DNA from: Planctomycetaceae bacterium UBA4732
Lineage (GTDB): Bacteria > Planctomycetota > Planctomycetia > Gemmatales > Gemmataceae
Direction: 5' to 3'
Length of the DNA: 6,822 bases
Assembly (NCBI GenBank): GCA_002404095.1
Contig: DHJA01000248.1
Location: forward strand, 1,514 to 8,335
The position numbers were made by a program, and so were the translations under genes. Below the pieces are notes generated by a model, which was not told the DNA's origin, did not search any database, and saw only the letters and a list, made by a program, of their open reading frames with translations. Of this stretch, positions 1 through 5,672 are shown piece after piece (position 1 is the stretch's first letter; every line of letters begins with the position of its first letter).

Positions 1-37
1 GTTTTCGTGATTCGCATTGGGCTTCAGGAACAGATTC

Positions 38-1816
38 TTAGTGATGCGCCGCCTTGACTGCTTCCTTCGGCTTCGCTGGCGCGGCAGTCGTGACGGCCAC
101 TTCCCGTCGGCCGCCCGGTGGTGCATATCGCGATTGAAAAGCGGTGATCGCTTCGCCCAACTGCTTTTCAATGTCCGGCGTGAACTTCTTCGTCTTTGTC
201 AGGGAGTTGCGCACTTCAGCCTTCTCCGTGCGCATGTAGCGCAGGAATTGCTCCTCCCAAGTCTGGACTTCCTTGATGGGCACTTTGTCGATGTAACCCT
301 TGGTGCCGGCGAAAATCACCATGACCTGATCGATCACGTTCATCGGCTTGAACTGCGGCTGCTTCAACAACTCCACCATGCGATAGCCGCGATCCAACTG
401 TCCCTGCGTCGCCTTGTCCAATTCCGTACCCAGCTGTGCGAACGCTTCCAGTTCGCGGAAGTTCGCCAAGTCGAGCTTTAAGCCGCCGGCAATGGACTTC
501 ATCGCCGGGATCTGCGCCTTGCCGCCCACGCGCGACACCGATATGCCCACGTCCATCGCCGGCCAGATGCCCGCGCGGCCCAGGGCCGGTTGCAAGTAAA
601 TCTGTCCGTCCGTGATCGAAATCACATTCGTCGGGATGTACGCCGACACCTCGCCTTCCAGCGTCTCGATGATCGGCAACGCCGTCAGCGAACCGCCGGA
701 GTTGGGAACCTTAACCACCTTGGCGCCGGGGAACTTCGCAAGGTCGTGCTTGACGGCCTGTTCCTTGTCCGCCGGCCCAAGGTAAACCTTGCCCTTCTCA
801 CCCGGCTGACGCTTCTCGCCCTGCTCGTTGTTGACGCCCCTATCTTCGCTCACCTGAGAATCGTCAGCGTCTTGCGGCACGATCACCCAGCGCTCCGCCA
901 GCTTCGCCGACCGTTCCAGTAAACGAGAGTGGGCATAGAAAATGTCGCCGGGATACGCTTCGCGGCCCGGCGGTCGTCGTACCAACAGCGACAGCTGGCG
1001 ATAAGATGCTGCCTGCTTGCTCAGATCGTCGTAGACAACGAGCGTGTCGCGGCCCTGCTCGTACATGAAGTACTCGGCCATGGCGCAGCCGGCGTAGGGC
1101 GCGATGTACAGCAGCGGCGCCGCTTGCGCCGCCCCCGCGACCACGACGATGGTGTAGTCCATCGCGCCAGATTCGCGCAGACCTTCCACCACTTTGGCAA
1201 CGGTCGATTCCTTCTGGCCGATGGCAACATATACGCAGATGACGTTGCCTTCCTTCTGGTTGACGATGGCGTCGATGGCGATGGCGGTTTTGCCCGTTTT
1301 GCGGTCGCCGATGATGAGTTCGCGCTGGCCGCGGCCGATCGGCGTCATGGCGTCGATGGCCTTGATGCCGGTCTGCATCGGCACCTCTACCGGCTGCCGG
1401 CCGGCCACGCCCGGCGCCATCGACTCGACGGCGCGGAAGTGGGTCGCCTGCACTGGCCCCTTGCCGTCGATCGGGATTCCCAGGGGGTTAACCACGCGGC
1501 CGATCATCGCTTCGCCGACCGGTACTTGCAACAGTTCGCCGGTCGTGCGTACTTCGTCGCCTTCGGCGATTTCGAGATATTCACCAAGAATGATGATGCT
1601 GACGGAGTTTTCTTCCAGATTGAAAGCTAAACCGCGCACTTTGGTGCGCGTAAACTCGACCATTTCACCGGCCATGACAGTGGCCAAGCCGTAGACGCGC
1701 GCGATACCGTCACCGACTTCCAGCACGCGGCCGACTTCTTGCGCTTCCAGCTTACCGCGGAACTCGGTGATCTCCTGCTGGAGAACGGAAACGATCTCGT
1801 TGGGATTGAATCGCAT
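38..1816 (-). CDS. atpA: F-type ATP synthase subunit alpha, with a large internal insertion
   Basis: Alpha subunit of the F1 catalytic hexamer (592 aa; E. coli has 513). It carries the non-catalytic nucleotide sites and supplies the arginine finger to the beta active sites. Visible marks: N-terminal [12 protein letters not shown] like other alphas; P-loop GDRKTGKT at 170-177; Walker B-type VVYDD near 260-264; [11 protein letters not shown] near 395-404; arginine finger in SVSRVGG at Arg429 (E. coli Arg376). The reading frame is open back to 1888, but the homologous N-terminus begins at the ATG at 1816. That ATG lies inside the end of atpH, so the two overlap by 65 bases. Residues about 307-375 hold roughly 52 more residues than E. 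coli, between LLERSAKL and SLTALPI. Other oddities are Trp418 where AGIRPA is usual, and an Ala/Pro/Lys-rich tail at about 567-592. Family assignment is certain; the role of the insertion is unknown. Confidence 0.97.
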   Translation of the reverse strand: MRFNPNEIVSVLQQEITEFRGKLEAQEVGRVLEVGDGIARVYGLATVMAGEMVEFTRTKVRGLAFNLEENSVSIIILGEYLEIAEGDEVRTTGELLQVPVGEAMIGRVVNPLGIPIDGKGPVQATHFRAVESMAPGVAGRQPVEVPMQTGIKAIDAMTPIGRGQRELIIGDRKTGKTAIAIDAIVNQKEGNVICVYVAIGQKESTVAKVVEGLRESGAMDYTIVVVAGAAQAAPLLYIAPYAGCAMAEYFMYEQGRDTLVVYDDLSKQAASYRQLSLLVRRPPGREAYPGDIFYAHSRLLERSAKLAERWVIVPQDADDSQVSEDRGVNNEQGEKRQPGEKGKVYLGPADKEQAVKHDLAKFPGAKVVKVPNSGGSLTALPIIETLEGEVSAYIPTNVISITDGQIYLQPALGRAGIWPAMDVGISVSRVGGKAQIPAMKSIAGGLKLDLANFRELEAFAQLGTELDKATQGQLDRGYRMVELLKQPQFKPMNVIDQVMVIFAGTKGYIDKVPIKEVQTWEEQFLRYMRTEKAEVRNSLTKTKKFTPDIEKQLGEAITAFQSRYAPPGGRREVAVTTAAPAKPKEAVKAAHH

Positions 1817-2405
1817 GGCTGCTTCTCTCGAGGAGTTGGTTCCGTATTTTTTCCAGGCGCGTTCGGACGCTGGCGTCATACATAACATCGCCGACTTGGA
1901 CCGTCATTCCGCCTAACAAGTCGGCATCGACGCGCGTCTCCAGCACCGGGTCGCGGCCGAACGTCTCACGCATTTCCTGCCGAAGCCGTTCGCGCTGGTC
2001 GTCTGCCAGGGGCATTGCCGACCGCACTTGTACTCGTATTTTGCCGCTTCGTTCTTCGTGCAGACTGCGGCCGCTGGCCGTAATCGAACGGAGGGCGTCC
2101 AGACGGTCGTGATCGTTGAGTACCAGCAGAAAGTTCAGAAACAGAACGCTCGCCCGTCCCTCGAAGGCGGCGCGGAGGGCGTGGGCCTTGCGCTCGCGAC
2201 TGACCGCCTTGCTCGTGAGGAACGCTTCCAGGTAGCGGTCCTGTGGGAAAACCTGATCCATAAGCGAGTCGAGGTCCAGGAGCGGTTCCTCGGCTTGCCC
2301 GCTTTTCTCCGCGGCGTTCAAGAACGCCTCGGCATAGACGCGCGCCACGTGCTGCGTGTCGTCGTCGAAGACCGTCGCGTGGTGCGTCGCCTCATCGAGG
2401 TTCAT
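1752..2405 (-). CDS. atpH: F-type ATP synthase subunit delta (OSCP)
   Basis: Delta subunit, the part of the peripheral stalk that sits on top of F1 and links alpha to subunit b. The 217-aa product shows the family pattern: an N-terminal helical domain beginning with ARVYAEAF (21-28), a [13 protein letters not shown] segment (89-101), and the C-terminal hallmark [18 protein letters not shown] (163-180) followed by a closing helix to about residue 193. The start ATG at 2405 lies 3 bases after the atpF stop; the GGTGG in the atpF tail probably serves as ribosome binding site, so translation is likely coupled. Family members are usually near 175-185 aa. The excess is a slightly long N-terminus plus about 23 basic, polar residues at the end, read from the same DNA as the start of atpA. 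That tail is probably a by-product of the overlap rather than a domain. Confidence 0.95.
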   Translation of the reverse strand: MNLDEATHHATVFDDDTQHVARVYAEAFLNAAEKSGQAEEPLLDLDSLMDQVFPQDRYLEAFLTSKAVSRERKAHALRAAFEGRASVLFLNFLLVLNDHDRLDALRSITASGRSLHEERSGKIRVQVRSAMPLADDQRERLRQEMRETFGRDPVLETRVDADLLGGMTVQVGDVMYDASVRTRLEKIRNQLLERSSHAIQSQRDRFRSPAGDHRVPR

Positions 2406-2408
2406 AGG

Positions 2409-3284
2409 TTACACCACCGCCGTGGTCTGTTTGCCGTTTCCCGCATGACGAATGTCTGCCAACGCTTCATCCACGAAACGCCGATGGTCGTCTGGCGTCA
2501 TCTCTCGGCGCATCGCCTTACTGGAAACAAGTGCCGCAAGGTCAACCGTTTGGGCATAGAGATCCTGCAAAGCCTGGTCGTGAGCCGTCTCCATGTCGCG
2601 GCGAAGGCGTTCGCGCTCGGCCTGCATCTCGGCCTTGGCCTTAGCCGTGATCTCGTCGGCCATCCGTTGCGCGTCGGCCTGCGCCTTCTGGAGAATGTCG
2701 CGGCGCATGTCTTCGATCTTGTTACGTTCGGACTGCACATCCTCGCGCAGTCGTTGCGCCTCTTCGCGCGCCTTACGGGCATCCTCAATGGCCGCGTGAA
2801 TGTCGTGTTCACGCTTCTCCAATCCCTGCAACATCGGCGTCCAGGCGAATCGGCCGAGGATGAACAACAGCACCAGGAAGACAACGATAGTCCAGATGGT
2901 CAGGTCGAGCGCCCAGCCAAATATGTTGGGTTTGGAACTCTGGAGCTTGATCCGGTCCAGATAATACATTGCCAGGTCGTACTTCCCTTCGCTGACCGCC
3001 CTGTCCATTTTCGTCCTCAGTTCTCCCTCGGACATCGCATCGGTCGGCACATCACCCGCCTCTTGCTGGCGGGCCTTCTGTAGCAACTCCGCCAGCGGAT
3101 GCTCGATCTCTTCAAAGTCAGGCTTCGGTTTCCCAAGCTCCTTGCGGATCGCCTCGCGTGCTTTCTCTATGGCCGCGTCTTCGGCCTTGCCGTCGGTGGC
3201 AGCCCCCTGCGCCCGCATGCCGGCCGAAGGGAGCGCAACGACCAGCGCTAGAAGCAAACCGCCGACCCATACAACTCTACTCAT
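2409..3284 (-). CDS. atpF: F-type ATP synthase subunit b with exported N-terminal extension
   Basis: Subunit b, the membrane-anchored peripheral stalk (291 aa; usual length about 155-170). The canonical b protein starts near residue 125: one transmembrane helix at 127-146, the FAWTPMLQGLEKRE segment with Arg158 matching E. coli Arg36, then a long charged coiled coil (about 157-245) and a C-terminal region that would contact delta. Ahead of this is an unusual extension: a signal-peptide-like start (1-22, hydrophobic core GGLLLALVVAL) and about 100 charged, helical residues (30-118) that topology would place outside the cytoplasmic membrane. The ATG at 3284 has AGAGAGG five bases upstream, which supports the long form. 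Only one b gene is present and no b' copy, so the stalk is probably a b homodimer. Family certain; function of the extension unknown. Confidence 0.95.
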   Translation of the reverse strand: MSRVVWVGGLLLALVVALPSAGMRAQGAATDGKAEDAAIEKAREAIRKELGKPKPDFEEIEHPLAELLQKARQQEAGDVPTDAMSEGELRTKMDRAVSEGKYDLAMYYLDRIKLQSSKPNIFGWALDLTIWTIVVFLVLLFILGRFAWTPMLQGLEKREHDIHAAIEDARKAREEAQRLREDVQSERNKIEDMRRDILQKAQADAQRMADEITAKAKAEMQAERERLRRDMETAHDQALQDLYAQTVDLAALVSSKAMRREMTPDDHRRFVDEALADIRHAGNGKQTTAVV

Positions 3285-3340
3285 GACAACCTCTCTCGCG
3301 CGACTCCCTTTCCGCTCGACAATGCGGCGCCACTACGCGG

Positions 3341-3682
3341 TTAGACTCCCGAATGGAGCAACGTAATGAGCAAGCAAACCAGCAAGGCAAAGAAGGTCGC
3401 TCCTTCGAGCAAGGCGGCGATAACAATCATGTTAGTGCCAACGCGGTTGGCGACTTCCGGCTGGCGTGCCATGCTCTCCAGTGCAGCCGAGCCGATGCGG
3501 CTGAAGCCGTAGCCGGCGCCGAGCATGACGATGCCTGCCCCGACGCCGGCCCCGATGCTTGAACCGGACAGGAGAAAGGAGGTGCCCGCATCACCCGGGT
3601 TGGCGGCAAACAAGGGAGTCGTGGATGCCAGCACGACCACAACGGCCGTCAGCACGAACCACAGCATTTTCAACGCTTTCAT
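3341..3682 (-). CDS. atpE: F-type ATP synthase subunit c, proton type, with signal-like N-terminus
   Basis: Subunit c, the proteolipid that forms the rotating proton ring. The 113-aa product begins with a signal-peptide-like segment (1-26; basic MKALK, hydrophobic core, possible cleavage after PLFA), giving a mature protein of about 87 aa. Helix 1 (about 41-66) is glycine-rich (GAGVGAG, GAGYG). The polar loop is ARQPE (72-76), and helix 2 (about 84-108) carries the proton-binding Glu93 in ALLEGATFF. The residues that mark sodium binding in Ilyobacter c (Gln32, Ser66) align to Phe60 and Gly94, so this should be a proton ring. GGAG lies five bases before the ATG. The c gene stands between atpB and atpF in the normal order, with 69 bases upstream that can form a hairpin, perhaps helping the high expression that a ring subunit needs. 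Confidence 0.96.
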   Translation of the reverse strand: MKALKMLWFVLTAVVVVLASTTPLFAANPGDAGTSFLLSGSSIGAGVGAGIVMLGAGYGFSRIGSAALESMARQPEVANRVGTNMIVIAALLEGATFFALLVCLLITLLHSGV

Positions 3683-3729
3683 GGGTACTCCAACTCTCAG
3701 TTTCAGGTTTTCCCAGAGGCAGGCACGGA

Positions 3730-3745
3730 CGCGGCGCTCGCCGCG
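3730..3745 (-). promoter_or_regulatory. GC-rich hairpin in the atpB-atpE intercistronic gap
   Basis: CGCGGC and GCCGCG (plus-strand letters) form a 6-bp stem with a 4-base loop in the 69-base gap between the atpB stop and the atpE start. No T-run follows, so a terminator is unlikely. In the mRNA it could protect or separate the atpE message, whose product is needed in many copies per enzyme. Function is inferred. Confidence 0.35.
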
Positions 3746-3751
3746 ACTCGG

Positions 3752-4615
3752 TTAATGTTCGGGATGCAACGCCATCCCCATGAACAGGGCGGTCAGGAAG
3801 ACGAACACATAGGTTTGCAGGAAGGCGACGAACAGTTCCAACAAGCTCAGAGCGGCCACGCCCAGGACGCTGGCGAGGGTGACGCCGCCCCACAGGTACG
3901 GATTGCCGACCTGACCCGCCAAGAAGATAAAGAAAATCAGGAACGCCAACACCAAATGCCCGGCGAACATATTGGCGAAAAGACGCACAGCGAGGACGCC
4001 GCTCTTGATGAACGATCCGGCCAGCTCGATAGTGAAGATCATCAAGCTGAAGGCCCAACCAACATAGGGAACGTCAATATGCGGCCAGAGCGATTTCGCA
4101 TAATGGATCGGCCCCATTTTGGCAATGGCGCAGCCGTGGATCATGAAAAAGGCGATGATCGCCAATCCGCCGGTCATGTAAATACTGGAGGTAGGCGATC
4201 CGCCAAAGGGGAACATGCCCAGTAGGTTGCAGAACAGAATGAACAGGAAGAGCGTCCAAAGGAATGGAACGTATTTGTCGGCTTCTTCCGGGTGATGCTC
4301 GCCGCCGAGGTTAGGACGAGCAATCTCATTGCGCACAAAGGTCAGCAACGACTCGAACATATTCCAGCGCCAGCCCCTGGGCAGTTCACCCGATCGGGCG
4401 CGATGCGCCAAGGGGATGTAAATGAGCAGAACCAGCCCGGCCGCCACCAACTCCAACATCATGAACTTGGTGATTTGGAAGCTGCCGCCCCACGGCAGCG
4501 GGATGGCCGGGAGGTTCCATTCCACCGGGCCGCCGAACAGGCGGTCGAAGAACTCCCACCGCTTGGTATCCAAGACGTGGTGAAAGGCGTTCGGAACGTG
4601 TTCGTGCGCTGCCAT
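3752..4615 (-). CDS. atpB: F-type ATP synthase subunit a
   Basis: Subunit a, the membrane stator that forms the two proton half-channels against the c ring (287 aa, within the family range). After an N-terminal region of about 50 residues come hydrophobic segments at about 51-70, 114-136, 145-166, 188-232 (long, paired helices) and 245-283. The essential arginine is Arg211 in AVRLFANMFAGH (E. coli Arg210). His220 stands at the position of E. coli Glu219, Glu260 at that of His245, and Gln267 at that of Gln252; this swap is common outside enterobacteria. The NLLGMFPF motif (130-137) is also typical. The ATG at 4615 lies 25 bases after the preceding gene, with only a weak GGTTGGA ribosome binding site, so coupling to the upstream gene is likely. 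Confidence 0.97.
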   Translation of the reverse strand: MAAHEHVPNAFHHVLDTKRWEFFDRLFGGPVEWNLPAIPLPWGGSFQITKFMMLELVAAGLVLLIYIPLAHRARSGELPRGWRWNMFESLLTFVRNEIARPNLGGEHHPEEADKYVPFLWTLFLFILFCNLLGMFPFGGSPTSSIYMTGGLAIIAFFMIHGCAIAKMGPIHYAKSLWPHIDVPYVGWAFSLMIFTIELAGSFIKSGVLAVRLFANMFAGHLVLAFLIFFIFLAGQVGNPYLWGGVTLASVLGVAALSLLELFVAFLQTYVFVFLTALFMGMALHPEH

Positions 4616-4640
4616 ATGTCCAACCGCTTCTCGCGCCGCA

Positions 4641-5075
4641 TTACATCTTGGGCGCCGGCCGCATCGCCAACATCAAAGCCACGTCCAGGGCCAGCGTGAA
4701 AAGATACACGACCAGCACCCAGACCCAGAAAGACGCCTGCCCCTGGAAATAGGGAACCGCGAAGAAAAGGACCAGTCCCCCCCCCAGAACAAACGCCATT
4801 CGTATGCCAGTCGAGCCGGCAATCATAATCATCTGGTCGGCCGGCGTTTTGTCGCGCGCCCAGGCGGCCCAAAGCAGCGTCGCCGCCATCGGCGGTAGGC
4901 AAAGCAACACTGCGGCGCCGCTGAAAACGAGAGCCTGATCGCCGCCGCCTAACATGCGGGCGGGTAGTCCGACCAACAACCAGAAGGCCAATGCTCCGCC
5001 AATCAACAGCAACAACGGTCGGCTCACTGCGGCTCCCGTTGCTTCATGGTGGGGCGCCCGCTCCGCGAGCGCCAT
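4641..5075 (-). CDS. atpI: Probable ATP synthase protein I-like membrane protein
   Basis: A 144-aa integral membrane protein with four predicted helices (about 19-37, 47-72, 85-107, 115-138) and short charged ends. Size, helix number and place between atpZ and atpB match AtpI, the accessory protein that helps assemble the c ring in several bacteria. A basic residue near the start of helix 3 (GSTGIRMAF, Arg92) also fits AtpI-type proteins. The primary sequence is diverged, however, so the call leans on context. Its ATG overlaps the atpZ stop by one base (TAATG) and no clear ribosome binding site is seen, so it is probably translated by re-initiation after atpZ. It could instead be a lineage-specific F0 accessory protein that only resembles AtpI in topology. 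Confidence 0.65.
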   Translation of the reverse strand: MALAERAPHHEATGAAVSRPLLLLIGGALAFWLLVGLPARMLGGGDQALVFSGAAVLLCLPPMAATLLWAAWARDKTPADQMIMIAGSTGIRMAFVLGGGLVLFFAVPYFQGQASFWVWVLVVYLFTLALDVALMLAMRPAPKM

Positions 5076-5296
5076 TATTTAGGTAGAGACGAATCCCCGT
5101 TGTCCTTGCTCACCACCCATATCAAATGGACGAGGCCGACCGAAAAGCCCAGCACCGCGCCGACAACCGTACCCCACGGCAACCAGCCGAGGTAATGATC
5201 CAGCGCCAACCCGGCGCCGATAGGCGCCACCATTTCCAGTCCTACCTGGGAGAGCGTCATGTAGCGACGCATATCGCGCGAATCGCCCAGATTCAT
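5075..5296 (-). CDS. atpZ: AtpZ-type F0F1 ATP synthase accessory protein
   Basis: A small two-helix membrane protein (73 aa) of the AtpZ/ATPase gene 1 family, first gene of the operon. It has a short polar N-terminus, helix 1 at about 18-33 (GLEMVAPIGAGLALDHYLG region), a WLPWG turn, and helix 2 at about 41-62 with a glycine-rich face, then a charged tail. The GAGLALDHYLG...PWGTVVG pattern is typical. In Bacillus the AtpZ/AtpI pair has been linked to assembly and divalent-cation supply; the role here is inferred. Two in-frame ATGs exist, at 5311 and 5296. The second is chosen because GGGAGGAG lies just before it, whereas the first has no ribosome binding site and would sit only about 14 bases from the predicted transcription start. 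Confidence 0.85.
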   Translation of the reverse strand: MNLGDSRDMRRYMTLSQVGLEMVAPIGAGLALDHYLGWLPWGTVVGAVLGFSVGLVHLIWVVSKDNGDSSLPK

Positions 5297-5298
5297 GG

Positions 5299-5306
5299 CT
5301 CCTCCC
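5299..5306 (-). promoter_or_regulatory. Strong ribosome binding site that sets the atpZ start
   Basis: GGGAGGAG on the minus strand, followed by CC and the ATG at 5296. GGAGG is four bases from that ATG. It falls downstream of the alternative in-frame ATG at 5311, so it argues for the shorter 73-aa AtpZ. Confidence 0.75.
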
Positions 5307-5331
5307 GGCATTGTCGCCGCTGCGTGGGGAT

Positions 5332-5359
5332 ATTGTCAGACCACGGAAAGGAAAGTCAA
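5332..5359 (-). promoter_or_regulatory. Candidate sigma70-type promoter for the atp operon
   Basis: On the minus strand, TTGACT (5359-5354) and GACAAT (5337-5332) are separated by 16 bases; they match the -35 and -10 consensus at 5/6 and 4/6 positions. Transcription would start near 5325, giving a leader of about 29 bases before the atpZ ATG at 5296. This is the only good candidate found upstream of the first gene. Based on sequence only. Confidence 0.5.
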
Positions 5360-5366
5360 GCGTCAG

Positions 5367-5386
5367 TTCGTGTAATTTTTCACGAA
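5367..5386. repeat. Inverted repeat between the divergent promoters, possible operator
   Basis: TTCGTG and CACGAA form a perfect 6-base inverted repeat around an 8-base AT-rich centre (TAATTTTT). It lies 7 bases upstream of the atp -35 element and about 65 bases upstream of the opposite promoter. Placement fits a transcription-factor site, but a chance repeat of this size is possible. A second small repeat, AGTCG/CGACT (5386-5401), adjoins it. Confidence 0.3.
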
Positions 5387-5450
5387 GTCGCGTTTCCGAC
5401 TAAAAGGACCAAATCATAGCTGATTTTCGCGTCCCAGTGTTAAAATATGG

Positions 5451-5479
5451 TTGACAAACGCTTCCGCGCTCTATAAGAT
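5451..5479 (+). promoter_or_regulatory. Candidate sigma70-type promoter for the DUF4912 gene
   Basis: A perfect TTGACA (5451-5456) is followed after 17 bases by TAAGAT (5474-5479); a TATAAG at 5472-5477 with a 15-base spacer is an alternative -10. The region just upstream is AT-rich (TTAAAATATGG). Transcription would begin near 5486, leaving a long leader before the ATG at 5673. This is the best promoter match noticed in the window. Confidence 0.6.
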
Positions 5480-5485
5480 CAAGCC

Positions 5486-5672
5486 TCGTTAGAGATTAAG
5501 TGTGAATCGTCCGTCTCTTCCGCCAATGCACCGGCGCCATTCGGTCGCCGGGTCGCGTCGATAGACCATCCTCTCTGGAAAGGACTTCCGAGAGCCTGGA
5601 ATCTCCGCAAGGACGCACTCCCGCGAACCTTTTCAAGGCGCCTGTGCCGTACAGGCTCTGGAGTCGTCACGT
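5486..5672 (+). promoter_or_regulatory. Long structured 5' leader of the DUF4912 gene
   Basis: About 187 bases lie between the predicted transcription start and the ATG. Three hairpins can be drawn by eye. (1) CCGGCG/CGCCGG at 5531-5536 and 5546-5551, 9-base loop. (2) CTCTC-T-GGAA/TTCCGAGAG at 5571-5594, nine pairs with one bulged T and a 5-base loop. (3) GCCTGT/ACAGGC at 5640-5656, 5-base loop, ending four bases before the GGAG at 5660-5663 that should be the ribosome binding site. No U-run follows any of them, so they are not obvious terminators. No known riboswitch class was recognised. The leader may simply be a stable 5' UTR. Confidence 0.4.
5660..5663 (+). promoter_or_regulatory. Ribosome binding site of the DUF4912 gene
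   Basis: GGAG sits nine bases before the ATG at 5673 and just after the third leader hairpin. It supports this start, which is also where the Rho-N-like domain begins. Confidence 0.6.

Noticed and set aside
1..17. Start of the next atp gene (atpG) at the minus-strand ATG at 17-15
   Set aside because: Only five codons (MRITK) are visible, no good ribosome binding site is present, and the usual gamma start is not recognisable. The gamma gene more likely begins just outside the window.
1817..1888. Upstream extension of the alpha frame giving a 616-aa product
   Set aside because: The extra 24 residues have no likeness to alpha N-termini, and the region codes for the conserved end of delta in another frame.
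929..3083. Long plus-strand open frames opposite atpA, atpH and atpF (for example 929-1630 and 2028-3083)
   Set aside because: They are antisense to clearly conserved genes, have no recognisable domains or ribosome binding sites, and are rich in Arg, His and Gln as expected of shadow frames in high-GC DNA.
3341..3682. Sodium-type c ring
   Set aside because: The sodium-ligand positions corresponding to Gln32 and Ser66 of Ilyobacter c are Phe60 and Gly94 here, which does not fit sodium coordination.
38..5296. N-type (atpQR-containing) ATPase operon
   Set aside because: A delta gene is present, the order is the standard F-type one, and the two leading genes look like atpZ and atpI.
5297..5311. 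AtpZ start at the upstream ATG (5311)
   Set aside because: No ribosome binding site precedes it, while GGGAGGAG directly precedes the ATG at 5296.
5502..5564. Short upstream reading frame in the DUF4912 leader (GTG at 5502 or ATG at 5526, to TAG at 5562-5564)
   Set aside because: There is no ribosome binding site, the product is 12-20 Arg-rich residues, and a frame this short is expected by chance.
5479..5670. 63-aa minus-strand frame in the intergenic leader
   Set aside because: No ribosome binding site or recognisable sequence; it overlaps the predicted plus-strand promoter and leader.
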